A stretch of 64,000 nucleotides of DNA from Neoscytalidium dimidiatum (lineage: Eukaryota; Ascomycota; Dothideomycetes; Botryosphaeriales; Botryosphaeriaceae). Below the pieces are notes generated by a model. That model made no database searches and was not told the origin of the DNA. It saw only the letters and a list, made by a program, of their open reading frames with translations. The translations under genes were made by a program, and so were the position numbers. The stretch spans positions 2,914,001-2,978,000 of the forward strand of contig CM074702.1 in assembly GCA_037367355.1 (NCBI GenBank), written 5' to 3'. Positions 46,431-58,201 of this stretch are shown piece after piece; the first letter of the stretch is position 1, and each line of letters opens with the position of its first letter.

Positions 46431-46671
46431 CGCCGCTGCCCGCTGGCCGCTCCTGGCATGCCACCGCCGTGACCGTGACCGTGACCACCGCCCAATACCC
46501 GGCCCACTGCCACCGCCCTGCCGCGCCTCCCCCCCGTAAAGCCGTCCAGTCGGTCCGTTTGCATCCCAGCGCCCTGCTGCTTTTCACACCCCAAACGCCC
46601 GTTATCTGACGTCGCCGGCGCCTCAAGGTTTTGCGGACGCTGCTCTGGATGCCGCCATCACAACAGCAGCC

Positions 46672-48666
46672 ATGACCTTCGCTCAAAAGTCGCTCGTTTC
46701 GCTATCTCTTCTCTCGTTGCTGGCGCCCTCGTGGGCCGCAACAACCTTGGAATGGCGCTCGCGTGCCATCTACCAGGTCATCGTCGACCGTTTTGCCCGC
46801 ACCGACGGCTCCACCACCGAACCCTGCGATGTCAACGCGAAGCAGTACTGCGGTGGCACCTGGAAGGGCCTTGAGAACAAGCTCGACTACATCCAGGGCA
46901 TGGGCTTCACCGCCGTAAGTCGTTGTTTGCGCGTCCAATTGCGCCAGCGCCGTCTCGGATACATGGCTGACGACTGCGCCGCTCCCAGATCTGGATCTCG
47001 CCCGTCACGAAGGGCCTCGAGGGCAACTGGTCCGCCGGCGAGAACTACCACGGCTTCTGGCAGCAGGACCCCGGCAAGCTGAACGACTACTTCGGCACTG
47101 AGGACGACCTCAAAAGCCTCTCCAAGGCCGTACACGACCGCGGCATGGTGCGTGTCCCAGCTCCGCAATCCTTCAGCCCGCCAACTGACGCGCCCCACCC
47201 CGCAGTACCTCATGATAGACTATGTCGCGAACAACCTGGCTTGGCCTGGCCCTGGAAGCGAAGTCGTCTACTCCAACTTCTCGGCGCCTTTCAACACCCA
47301 GTCGGCCTTCCACAAGTACTGCCCCATCACCGACTACAGCAACCCCGACAACTACCAGAACGTGAGCTCGACCCACTGCCGACTAACCCCCCTCCCTTGG
47401 GCAATCGCTGACTGCCATCCAGTGCTGGCTTGGAAACGACCAGCTGTCTCTCCCCGACATCAACACCGAGAATGAAGACATCGTGCAGTACTTCGAGGAT
47501 TGGGGAACCAGGATGATCAACGACTATCAAGGTAAGCTCTCTCGGCAAAACGCTGTGTAACACCTGGTATGCAGGGCTCCTAACGAACCATCCTGCAGTC
47601 GATGGATTCCGTATCGATGCTGTGAAACACGTGCCTAAAGCCTTCTGGAACTCGTTCGAGTCCGTCGTCAACACGTACACCATCGGCGAAGATTTCACCT
47701 CGCAGACCGAGTACATCTGCAACTACATGATCAACGCCGTGTCTGCCGTCCTCAACTACCCGCTGTGGTACTCGATCATAGAAGTCTTCAACAACGGCAC
47801 CGTGCCCATCAACCAGCTTGCGTTCGCCGTCGACGATCTGGACAAGACCTGCCACGACCCCACCATCATGGGCGTCTTCACGGAGAACCACGATGTTGCT
47901 CGCCTGCACCACATGACCGACGACATGTCGCACCTCCGGAACGCCATCGTCTTCGCCCTGCTGAGCGACGGCATTCCGATTCTGTACTATGGCGCGGAGC
48001 AGGGATTCCAGGGCGGAGAGGACCCCGGGAACCGTGAGGCGCTTTGGCTGTCGGGCTACAACACGTCGGCTCCGCTGTACCAGCTCGTGAAGAAGGTGAA
48101 CTTTGCGCGCAACGCTATGGTCGCATGGGCAACGTACACCTACTGGAGCGCCTACTGGACCCACAAGACGAAGTTTATCTATGCCGAAGACGACGTGATT
48201 GCCGTGCGCAAGGGCTACGATAAGAGCGTCGTCGCTGTCATTACCAATAAGGGAACAGACGCCGCGGATATTGGACCTTTCGAGATTGGCGACACCAACT
48301 TCCACGCTGGGGCGCAGATCGTCGATGTGCTCACGTGCAGCACCAAGACAACTGCCGACGCTGGCGTGTTCGACACCACGGTGAAGGGCGGAGAACCCCA
48401 GGTAAGGAGTGACCCTCGCCCCTGTCAAAACGCCGCCGGCGCTAACGTGCATCCTCCCCCCGCCACAGGTCTGGATTCCCACAGCTTATTTCAATGGAAC
48501 GCTTAAAGAGATTTGTCCCAACGTCGACATCAAGGGAGACTCGACCGACTCGCCGCCAGCGACGGGCGGCACCGGCTCCGAGTCATCGCTCGCTACGCCC
48601 GCCACCTCCAAGTCAAGCAGCCTCGCGCTACTGAGCGCCATTTTCCTGGTAATCTTAATGTTGTAA
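46672..48666 (+). CDS. amyD: GPI-anchored alpha-amylase / 4-alpha-glucanotransferase-like (GH13)
   Basis: Exons 46672-46914, 46989-47147, 47206-47361, 47423-47531, 47599-48401 and 48469-48666 join in phase to 555 residues; all five introns are GT-AG, 58-74 bp. A signal peptide (1-22) is followed by GH13 region I (DYVANNLAW, His of the usual DxxxNH replaced by Leu-Ala), region [14 protein letters not shown] with the nucleophile Asp, region III IGEDF with the acid Glu and region IV FTENHD. The C-terminus is Ser/Thr-rich with a final hydrophobic tail ([15 protein letters not shown]), as in GPI-anchored proteins. In Aspergillus an amylase of this kind (AmyD) sits beside an ags gene and influences alpha-glucan amount and chain length. 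The divergent neighbour fits that pair; the symbol is by this analogy. Confidence 0.92.
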
Positions 48667-49577
48667 ACATACATCCTGTAACGAGAGCATAAGCGGCAGC
48701 GGGCAGACCATTGGAGACCGGCGTTCTTAAGGGGATATATCAGGGATGCGCAAGACAATTTTCGGTTGATTTTTTTTTCGAGCAGCATTTGTTTTTGCAT
48801 TTCCGGAGAGGGTCGTACAGCGAGACAGTCACGCGAGCGTCGGGGCCAGAACCAAAGACACACATTCATATTGTTTATACGCGGGATCTTCTTCTCCTCA
48901 GATATATACCCACATATTCAATTAATTCACATACGAGCCATGTGCAGTTCCGAGGGGAAGGAGGGTTTGTGCATGAGGGTTTTCCCCACGGGCGCCAGCG
49001 CTTGCGAGTCAATTCGACACCGGGGCACCGGGGCACCCGAATGCGTTCGGTTCGTGTGGCACAGCGTGATTGACACATCAGGAAAGGGGGGTTGCCATAG
49101 ATCAACAGGTTCCACAACGGTCGAGACAAGCACGAATTTTGGCTTTGCACGCACAAAGTCAAAAGAACTTGAATTTAATCGCCAAAGGCTTCACCGGCAC
49201 GGCAGCTAAGCCCTGCGCAAGAACATGAAAAAAAAATACCGTTTTGAAAACAGAAAAAAAGAATTTACAGCCGGAGATTTCGCGCGGCAAATGCGCGCGA
49301 GCGCGCCAAAGTGAGACGAAGGATTCTTCTTCCCTTTTTTTTTTTTTTGTTTTCCCTTTTTGCCAACAACAGAAAAATTACATTAGTTGAGGATCTACAC
49401 TTGTCTGTTCTCCCCAAATGCTCACACCGACAAGGCAAGCCACCAACATAATCTCCATCTCACGTCAGCAGCCAGAATGGACAACACAGCAAAACGCTAC
49501 TACTACAAAAGACGACGGCACCACCACCACCACCCCACAGCCCCTCCGGAGACAGCACCGAAGGAACGCCGGGAGGC
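48667..49577. other. Convergent 3' spacer
   Basis: About 910 bp between the amylase and the HsbA-like gene. Poly-A/T tracts (48769-48777, 49225-49258, 49336-49349) and CACCACC repeats near the right end, no coding content. Confidence 0.45.
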
Positions 49578-50493
49578 TTAGTTGCTGCTGGTGCTGCTGC
49601 TGCTGCTGTCATCGCCGCTCTTGCTGTCGGTGTCGATGGTCAGCGCGTCGAGAGAGACGATGTTGGTGATGTTGCCGTAGGGAGTCGCCGTCTTGGCGGT
49701 GGCCAGGTGGTAGGCGGCGATGGAGCGGCGGAAGTGCGAGTCGACCTGGTTCTTCTGGTTGGCGGCCTGGTCGGAGTAGGAGCTGTTGCTCGGGAACAGG
49801 CCGATCATGTTGAACATCCAGGCGTCGATGACGCCGCCGACCTCGCGGATGGACGCCGGCACGCGGAACTCGTTCTGGTCGTCCAGCGCGACGAAGTTGT
49901 CGGCCGACCCGCCCAGCGCGTCCATCAGCTCGAACATGCCTTGGACCAACTACGAAGGACGAAGAGAAAAAAAGGGGGTGCGCGTTAGTCGAGAGGGTCG
50001 TTTTAATGGTGCGGGCATCGACATTATTGTGATGCGTTGATGTCCCCCGGATGCGACCGGATGAGGGGTGCTCGGGCAGGCGACTTACGTAGGAGTATGC
50101 CTCGTACACGAGCTGGACGTCCTGGCTGTCCTCGGACAGCGTGGACGAGCCAATGACGAGCTGGATGTTGGCCAGGACGGTATCGTACAGATCGTCCATC
50201 TCCTCAAAAACATCCTGGAAAAAAAACACGGGAAGGCGAGGAGCCCCACATGGTCAGCCACCGACACAACAAATCGCACGCGACGGAAGGCCGCGAAAAG
50301 GCGGTGCTGTCTCACTCACCTGCATCGGGCCGGCATTTCTGGTGGAGTTGATCTGCAGCACTAGGTCTTTGACGTCGAAAGCCTGGCGGGCGAGCGAGTT
50401 GGCCGTGTCCTGCAGGTTGGCAGGGCTCATCGTGGCGAGGGCGACACCGCCGAGCAGGCCGAAAGCAGAGATGATGGGCGCCGCGTACTTCAT
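49578..50493 (-). CDS. Secreted HsbA-like cell-surface protein
   Basis: Exons 50493-50320, 50214-50089 and 49949-49578 join in phase 0 to 223 residues; introns are 105 and 139 bp, longer than most here. Residues 1-20 (MKYAAPIISAFGLLGGVALA) form a signal peptide. The rest is helical: DTANSLARQAFDVKDLVLQI, then QDVFEEMDDLYDTVLANIQL and a helix region to HFRRSIAAYHLATAKTA, with a Ser-rich tail. There are no Cys. This matches hydrophobic-surface-binding protein A / cell-wall galactomannoprotein-type proteins, which coat hyphae and help adhesion to hydrophobic surfaces. Confidence 0.75.
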
Positions 50494-51490
50494 TTTTTGT
50501 TTTCTCGTTCTTTGGGGGCTGATGACGGAAGGAATGACTAGTTTCAAAAGAGTATAGAGAACGAGCGTAGAGAACGTGTGATTGTTGGTCAAAGGAGCGA
50601 CACGGGCTGAGAGACGATGCACAGCGATAACGAATGACTGGCCGGGAATCTGCGGGACGAACAGCCTTTGGGCGGGCGAAACATTCTTTATAATATTGAG
50701 GACAGCCTTGCGCCCTCCTCGTCCAGGGCGCCTGCCAGCCCGCGCCCACAAGCCCGCGCCGCATGTTTGGCTCGCTCGCACACAGTAGAATTAAATTTGC
50801 TTCCCCGTTCGGGGGGGAGCAGGCGCTAGGCCGCATCGGGGGGGCGCAGAATGGCCGGGGGTGGATCTGCGGCGGCCGTGATAAAGCTTCCCACATCGAC
50901 AGCGCGTTCACCTCATGGGGTGATGTACCTGCAGCCGTCCGCCGCCAATGGCAGGCGGGCGTGAGGAGGGCGACTATTTTAAGCTCCCACCGGGCGGAGC
51001 GACCTACCCCTTTTCATGTCTTGGCCGTTGGCGCCCTACGGACGGACCACGCCGTGCTACCTCCTCCAAGCTTAGTCTTGGCGCCTGCTGGCTCGCTCTC
51101 GCACCGGCCGACCTGACACCCAGGGCCGGCAATTTCGTATTGTATCCATTTCCCTCCCGTGAGTGACATAATACGAGCCAAGTTTACAAAGAGTGGGCTG
51201 AAGTCGCAGGCGCAGCGATAGGCGGCGGCAGCCCTACGGTAGGCTCCGGCAACAATACGAGCCCTGCCAGCAACGCAATCTCCAGCTCTTAAAGCCATGA
51301 CCCCTACGCTCGCTCTCTGACAGCCGGTCCGCAAGAGCAATTTCATCTTCAACCGTGGTTAATCGTCTCGCCGTAGTACCCGCTCGTTCAGTACTTCGCC
51401 CAAGCCGCTCTACAGCACCAAAGGAACACCATTCATTCAGTGTTTTTTTTTTTTTTTTTCAAGAAGAAATAGTATATCACCTCTCTCAAG
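50494..51490. promoter_or_regulatory. Divergent promoter region, HsbA-like / Ser-rich GPI gene
   Basis: 1.0 kb between two divergent surface-protein genes. A TATTATAAAG motif on the minus strand at about 50686-50695 lies 190 bp before the HsbA start. A T run of about 17 (51442-51459) precedes the plus-strand gene. ORFs here have no protein features. Confidence 0.45.
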
Positions 51491-52322
51491 ATGTACTCCA
51501 AGCTTTTCGTCCAGGGTCTCGCCCTCTCCGTCCTCGCCAGCGTCGGTGCTGCTCAGGACTGCCCTCAGAATGGCGCTGCCTCTTCGTAAGTGTTGACCGT
51601 GCGCAATATCAGTACACAACTGCTAATGATGTATCCACAGCCTCTTCCAGTCCTGCGGTCAGGTCCAGGGCTCGATGAACGTCTGCACCACCGGTGCCGT
51701 CACCTCCTGCTCCTGCTCGGTCCTCGCCCACCAGTCTGCGTACGTCCCCTTCCCCCCCACCCCACCCACTCCCTCAATGCAGCACATCAACACCATCGGA
51801 CGCAAAAAGAATTTTAACTGACGTCATTCGCCTCGAAACAGCTGCTACCAGTCGTACAAGGAGAACTACTGCAGCAACTGGGTCTACCAGAACGACTACT
51901 TCTCGGCCAACTGCGGCGACAACTACGTCGACGAGAGCAGCAGCACCAAGTCCGACAAGCCGGCCTCTGCCACCGCCGACGCCACCACCACCGCTGAGGA
52001 CAGCTCCTCCACCTCTGCCTCCTCCTCCAGCTCTGCCTCGTCTCGCTCGTCCGCCGCGTCTGCTTCGGCCTCGGCCACCGGGGCCGCCAGCTCCTCTGCC
52101 TCCTCCGCCTCGGCCTCGCGCAGCGGCTCGTCCTCGTCCTTGTCCGCGTCGTCCGCCTCTACTTCCGGCTCCGCCGCTTCCAGCGGCACTGCCGCGTCGG
52201 CGTCCGGCTCCGGCTCTGCTGCCACTCCCACGGTCACCGCCGCGTCGTCGGACAACGCTGCCGGCTCGTTCGGCATCGACAGCCTCCTCATGGCGGGTGG
52301 TCTCCTCGCCGCTCTCTTCTAA
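51491..52322 (+). CDS. Secreted Cys- and Ser-rich protein, predicted GPI anchor
   Basis: Exons 51491-51585, 51641-51739 and 51842-52322 join in phase to 224 residues. Residues 1-21 are a signal peptide. The next 70 residues hold about nine Cys (CPQNG, FQSCGQ, MNVCTT, SCSCS, CYQSY, YCSNW, NCGD), an EGF-sized compact domain I cannot name. The following 115 residues are mostly Ser, Ala, Thr and Gly, a mucin-like O-glycosylated stalk. The end (FGIDSLLMAGGLLAALF) is a GPI-attachment-like hydrophobic tail. It is presumably attached to the cell wall or membrane. It shares a divergent promoter with the HsbA-like gene, so co-expression on the hyphal surface is plausible. Confidence 0.8.
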
Positions 52323-53254
52323 GTGCCCTTTCCCGTCGTGCCAAGCGTTCGCGCGTAACGTTGCACGCGGCATGCATGCAGGATGGGGGGAGGGGAGAAG
52401 GACACTGAAGGATGGGGAAGCTGGCTTATCTGGTCAAGCTTTTTTTTTTTTCCCTTTGCGTTCAATTTAATTCTGCATGCACGCCGCGACGCACCGCGCG
52501 CACTACGCGCTTACGCTTCGGCACCAGCCGGCCAACCGAAAGGAAGCAGGTAACCCCAAAAAAAAAAAACCGTTATCGGCATCCTGGCACGAACCAACCC
52601 AGTCAACCGGATCTTGCTGCTCAGCTGTCTTTCTCCCCTTCTCGTAGCTGCGGTGGCGGCGGCGGCGGCAGACGATAATGGTCTCAAGACAAATTAATGG
52701 ACAACCAATCCACATCTTGTTTAAATGTGTTTCACGCGCGTCTTTTTTTGGGGAAGGCAAATGTATAGATAGACAAACGGGTCTAGTACGGGAACAGAAC
52801 TATAGAAATTGCACATACACACTGTCGTTATCTCAATTAATGTCTTTGTCTTCTGTACCATTCGAGAGAAGAGCTGTGGTCGTCAAAGATAAGCCCCTGA
52901 GTGCTGCATGCGAGTAAGCAGGAAATCTCTCCGAGACGGAAACGCGGCTGATTGACGCCCTTCGGGCGGTCTTGGCGACCAGGTTGCATTCCCTCTTTAG
53001 CCTGCGGTGGCGTTTCTGTTCGACGCAGGAACGCGCTGCGCTGAAGTTTGGGTGACACACAGCAACCAGGCGGGCGCGCGGCTGAACGGCGAAGGGCGTC
53101 GCTTCCTTCGCGCGGTTTCGTTCGGCAGCCCGGCGGCGCTCCGGTGGAGATTAGTGATTTTTTTTTTTTCTCCCCTTCCATGTGTGTCGGTGGGCGAGGT
53201 GGCGAGTGACGCTGGATGGGGTGAGATGCGATGGCCGCCGGTCCACCAAATTTG

Positions 53255-53262
53255 GCACACGC

Positions 53263-53304
<42 letters not shown>
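53255..53304. repeat. AC dinucleotide microsatellite
   Basis: About 24 AC units, with two GC interruptions at the left end. Confidence 0.9.
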
Positions 53305-53306
<2 letters not shown>

Positions 53307-55768
53307 CTGGTGCCCGATCAGATCTCGCGACAGACAGACGCAGCAGTCGGAATAGGCATCTTCCCATCACGTCGCGGCGATCAGCTGCCTTCGGCGGCGC
53401 CGCAACTGCGAGACCCGCACCTTACTTCATACCCTCTCAGCACGCCCACCGGGGAAGGGCGGCGAAACGCGGTTGATTGCTGCTCGTGTACGATGACCTG
53501 CTCCCGTACCCGCCTGAGGCACGACGTAGCACGCCTGACTAGCGGTGCGCGCCCCGGTCCAGAACGCCAGCTGGCTCGGGCAGACACGTCAGGCAAAAGC
53601 GAAAAAAAGAACAGGCAGCAAATATTGCAGGCGGGCTTCCAAGACTTCGCTCTGCTCGCGCACGTTTGATATGCCGACGAGGGGAAAATGCCATGCGTCG
53701 ATGTGCATGAACAACGATCGATATGCGGCGTGTAACACGAGGCGAGCCGGGAGAGAGCAGCAGCGGATGAAACGCCGACGAACAGCGACGGACAAGAGCC
53801 GACCGCGAAGGGAAAGTGGGGCTCTTGCCCGCCCGCGGGTACGAAGGGGAGAAGAAGAAGAAGAAACCTTGTCGGAAAAGCCGCCAGCCGACGCTGTCAC
53901 GTTGCAGGGAGTAGTGGTGCTGCCGGAAACACGGGGTGGCCAGCAGGGCCGTATTCCCACTCCCCCTCCCCTTGTCTTCAACGGCCTTTCTGCATGCATG
54001 CACGCTTGACGTTTGCTGCATCGCACTCCCAAACGTCTTTTTTTTAAACGCCTGTGCAACGCGGCCTGCGCGCGCCGCTCCCCCAGCATGATCGCTCAGT
54101 AATTGCCTGTGTGGACGAACGCAACGGACGGGGCGGTGGACAGCCACGGTAAGGCCACGGCACACCCGCAAGCAAGCAAGCAAGCAAGCTGGCACCGCAT
54201 GGCACCGGCGGCACTCCTCGCGCACCGGCCGGCCGACCGACCCAGCCCCGGAAAACAACCTGCGACAGGGGGTGGTGCATGCATGCATGCCTGCCTGCCC
54301 TTGTCCATCAAAGCTTCTAGAAGATTTGACCCGCCCGCCGCATACTCAGAGAAAACGTAATGGCAAAGTGATCCCGACCGATCCCCGGCGTGTTGTGGTT
54401 GTCGTCGTCGTCGCCGTGCGGACGGACAGGCGGTCTGCGCTGGCCGCCACAGGCACACACATACACCCCCCCTCCGTGCAGGCAGCAGCAACGACAGCAC
54501 GGGCACCATCATCCCTCGTGCGGGTGGGTAAAAATATCCGTAGGGCAGGAGTGCACGACCGCTTTCGACCCGCCATCACGAAACGTCCCGGCCGAGAAGA
54601 CAGTCAGGGAAACAGCAAACGTGCGCAGCATAACGTGCGCCGCGCACGCGAGCCCCGCGCTGTCTTCTGGCTGCGCCGCTGCGGGAGGTTCTTTCGGCTC
54701 GGCATGAGCGTCTGCTCCTGCGTCATCGTGGGCGACGGCGCTGGCGCTGGCGCTGCTGGCCACTCGTTTCGAATGACTCGGGGGCGGGCTGCCGAAAGGG
54801 GAGACGAAGGGGAAAAGGCATGCAGCACGTGTGGAGACGCGCGCCCTTCACTAAAACTCGTTGCTGGAATGCGGGCTGCTTATGCGGTGTGTATGATGTT
54901 CCTGGCGGACACGGTGTTGGCGAGAACGAATTACTGAACACATGCACGGACCGAAGGCAGAGAGGAGAGACGAGACGCAGAGCCCGGCGCCTATCTCATT
55001 CAGCCCAGGCACGGACTGCCTGCGTGTACGACATGTCACCTGGTCCGGCCGCTGCGACTGTACAGTAAGTGAAAAAGCCACAATGGGTATTGTAGCCTCC
55101 AACACCGCCTATTGTGCCTGCTCTGGGCTATGCCGATATTGACGGAGCAACGACTCGCGACTCGTCGGCCATGCAGCCCACTCTATCCATGACGTTCTTT
55201 GCCGCCCGCTTGCTGACCGGTTGAGCATGCGTACGTTATTGTGGAGGCGCAAGTTGTCGGCGGGACACTTACTTTTTTTTTTTGTGGCGGTGGCAGAACG
55301 GGACGTTCCTTGTGTGGAGCTGCAGTTGGCGTCGGCGTTGGTTCTGCTCACCTACAGTAAGACTGGCGCCCGTCAGAGAATCCTTATACAGCGCACAGGC
55401 AGTCGACGGCCCGATGGCTTGTGGTTGGCTGGCTGGCTAGGGAAATTATCTACATCCTATCAGCAGCCAATATGCATGGGAGCCATAGCCTCAGGACATC
55501 AGCCACATTGTCAGATATGTGCGAGTGACTTGGCTGTCATCCTGCAAACACTTCACGACTTCAGAACATGCCAGACCTGAATCTCATCTTTTTCTGACCT
55601 GTCGTGAGATTCAATAGCTCTATATACGGGATAATGCATGTAAAAAAAAAAAAAAAACTAAACAGAACTTAAACAATCATCACCACAGCCACGGCAGCGA
55701 ATCCACCTCTGCTCATCACTCCCTCAGCAGCGGCGCTTGTGAACTGAGCTGGCGTAGTTGTACCCGCC

Positions 55769-55800
55769 GCACCACCACCACCACCACCACCACCACCACC
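55769..55800. repeat. CCA trinucleotide repeat just 3' of the S41 gene
   Basis: About ten CCA units, 21 bp beyond the peptidase stop codon, probably within its 3' UTR. Confidence 0.75.
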
Positions 55801-55820
55801 GCTCGACGTCTCTGTCGCGT

Positions 55821-58079
55821 TCACCCCGTCGTGGCCTTCCCCGTCGACCCCTCCACACACGTCCCATTCCACCACGCGGCGTCCGCCACCACCCTCCACA
55901 CCTCGGCCGGGTCCACCATCATCCGCGGCGTGTACCACACCCGGTAGTCCGCATACTCCTCGACGAACTGCAGCGGCGTGTTCCCCGCATCCCCCATCCT
56001 GATGTTGTTCCTGTAATTGATCGAACCCCTCACGCCGTCCTCCCCCGCCGCCGTCCGGTTCAGCACCAGCTCCGCGTCCGCCAACTCGAACACGCCCGCG
56101 CCCTCGAGCTTCTCCACGTCGTCGTCCGTCCCCTGCGCCAGCGCCAGGCTCCGCGCGTCCCTGGCCGCGCCCACGATGGCGTCCCACGCCAGCGTCTGCG
56201 CGCCCTTGGTCCCGCCCACGCCGACCATGGGGCCCGCCCGCGGCCGGCCGCCGATCGCGACGGCCCGCACGCCGCCCTGCGCCTTCATGAGCTCGGAGAA
56301 GACGGCGCACGTGCTGGCGCAGTAGCCGTCGTGCAGGAGGACGATGTCGTCGGCGCGGAACGGCTGCGGCGGGAGGTTCGAGCGGTTCTGGTAGCCCGAG
56401 ACGACGAAGGCGGCGGGGTCCGCCGTCAGCGAGTCGTTGTAGTTCTGGCGGACGAGCCGGGTGAAGGCGTCGCCGTGGGCGGCGTCGGGCCCGTACAGGG
56501 CCTGCCACGAGGGGAAGAGGCCGCCCGAGGCGTCGACGCCGGCGGCGCGCGCCCAGAAGTCGGTCGTCAGCGGGGACGTCAGCGCCGCCGAGAAGGCGGC
56601 GAGCGCGGTGGCGTTGCCGGCCAGGTCGGCGGCCGCCGCGACGGCCGTGATGACGCTGCCCATCGCGTCGTACGCGGCGAAGGCGCGCGCGCGCGTCCCG
56701 CCGTACGGGTCGAGTTGCGGGAAGAGCTGCTTGAAGAGGTCGTAGCCCAGCGCGACCTTGCCGCCGCCGTTGCGCCGCAGGTCCACGATCAGGCGCGTCT
56801 TGTTGGCCGCCGTGGCCGCGGCGAGGACGGAGCTGACGACGGCTTGGAAGTCGGACAGGTTGGCGGCCGCGAAGCTGGCGCTGCTGAGGACCGCGACGTC
56901 GCGGTGGCGCGTGTCGTTGAGGAAGTAGCCGGACACGCTGTTGTCCGTGGCTTTGGCTTCTTTGGCGATGGGGTAGGGGTAGTTGAAGGCGGTCGGGAGC
57001 GGCGTCGACGAGGGCGTCGCGCTCGTCTCCGATGGCTTCTCTTCGTCGCCGTCGGTCGACGTGGGCGAGAGACCCGTGCAGAATCTCTCGAAGAAGGCGG
57101 CGCCGCTGTCGACGTCGGCGAAGTCGCCCTTGACGCCAGCGACGTGCGTCACGATGAACTCGGTTCCGTTCTCGAAGCCGAGGACCGTGGAGTCGCCTTG
57201 GTAGAAGGGTGCGTATTGGAAGAAGCCGGAGCCTGTGCCGTCGTACGAGTATTGGGCTGGGTCCCAGAAGAGGGACTGGTATCGGCCGTCGGCGTCGTGC
57301 TCGCCGAAGCTGTACTCTGCGAGCTGGGTGAGGTAGGCTGTGGCTGACTGGTTGTTGATTGTTGAGACGGCGGAGAAGGTGAAATTTGACATCCTTTGTG
57401 CCCTGAGGACATCACCTGATCGATTTTCGTCAGCGCGAGTAACGGATGAAAGTCATTTTTACTCACTCACTTAGGAGGTAGATTTTAGGAAGTGACTTCC
57501 CATCAGAAGAGAGAGAGACGAGCTCGACACTCACTCCAGAGTTATCTACCTTCCCAAAAGGAAGGATACTGGCAATGTCGGATGTAAAAGCCGTGTGTCC
57601 ATCGTCTACCAGACTCAAGTCAGTCGCTGCTATCCGAAGATAAGTTGTGGAATCATGTTACAAGCTTTGGCGAGTAGCTGCGAAATGTCAAGTTGAACAT
57701 CGTACTCGCTGCTGTAGCCGCCGTCGGACAGCTTAGTTGCGATATCGTCGAGGCCGCCAAGAATATCGACGGGCGGATTTGGATAGCCTTCAGGTGGGTC
57801 TTTAAGATACGCCAGAGTGGATTGCCAGTTCATCAGGCTCTTGATTTCCTTGACCAGTTGAGCATCGCCATCTTCATCAACTGGAACCGATTGCAAGCAA
57901 TCGTATGCAAGGGAAGCAGGGATGAGCGTAGCTTCGGGGGTCTCTTGACGTAGCTGGCTCACAGTAGCACAGCCATCTCCTCCAGTCGATGTGGGGGTCG
58001 AGGTGGTTGTGTTGTTTGGGGCCGTGGCGGACGCCGCGGCGGCGAGAACCGCTGCAGCAAGTACGCCTTCGGTGAACAT
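55821..58079 (-). CDS. Secreted peptidase S41 family protein
   Basis: Exons 58079-57662, 57605-57471 and 57415-55821 join in phase to 715 residues; introns are 56 and 55 bp. The first 20 residues are a signal peptide, followed by Thr/Ser-rich sequence. The N-terminal domain has PASLAYDCLQSVPVDEDGDA and DVQLDISQLLAKAYDGH (the last residues complete across intron 1). The S41 core has LIVDLRRNGGG and the nucleophile region HDGYCASTCAVFSE, as in fungal CPAF/tail-specific-protease-like proteins. A Gly-rich GGRPRAGPMVGVGG and a C-terminal WYTPRMMVDP follow. It is an extracellular serine endopeptidase with unknown substrate. The ATG choice is supported by the signal peptide and a TATA element 115-122 bp upstream. 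Confidence 0.88.
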
Positions 58080-58193
58080 AGCAGATATAAAGTCCCGGTC
58101 GGCGTGGACGGAAGGTGCCTATCAGAGAATAAGTTGACTGAAGAATTGGATGATTCAAGTGATCGACCGGATAGAGTTCTGGCGGCCAGAATG

Positions 58194-58201
58194 CTTATAT
58201 A
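58194..58201 (-). promoter_or_regulatory. TATA box of the S41 peptidase gene
   Basis: TATATAAG on the minus strand, about 115-122 bp before the ATG at 58079. Confidence 0.5.

Larger units (their letters stand above)
45030..46671. promoter_or_regulatory. Divergent promoter of glucan synthase and alpha-amylase
   Basis: 1.64 kb between two divergent, functionally linked genes, GC-rich and full of simple repeats: a 15-base G run (45256-45270), GGC repeats (46088-46119) and GCT repeats (46400-46430). ORFs on both strands are artefacts of the repeats. No TATA box was clear. It probably holds shared control elements. Confidence 0.5.
52323..55820. other. Large gene-free region with microsatellites
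   Basis: 3.5 kb of GC-rich DNA without a supportable gene. It holds poly-T/A tracts (52441-52451, 52559-52569, 53158-53169), the AC microsatellite, AAGC repeats (about 54165-54190), repeated GCATGCATGC near 53990 and 54278-54292, and a CCA repeat. Many long ORFs occur on both strands but they overlap each other, are Arg/Pro/Gly-rich and show no signal peptide, domain or splice-consistent extension. Could hold a non-coding transcript, for which I see no evidence. Confidence 0.45.

Noticed and set aside
52837..55000. Many overlapping ORFs of 70-250 codons on both strands
   Set aside because: They overlap each other, are dominated by Arg, Pro, His and Cys from GC-rich and repeat DNA, and none has splice-consistent structure or a domain.
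55758..57347. 529-codon plus-strand ORF opposite the S41 gene
   Set aside because: His/Arg/Val-rich antisense frame, partly the CCA repeat.
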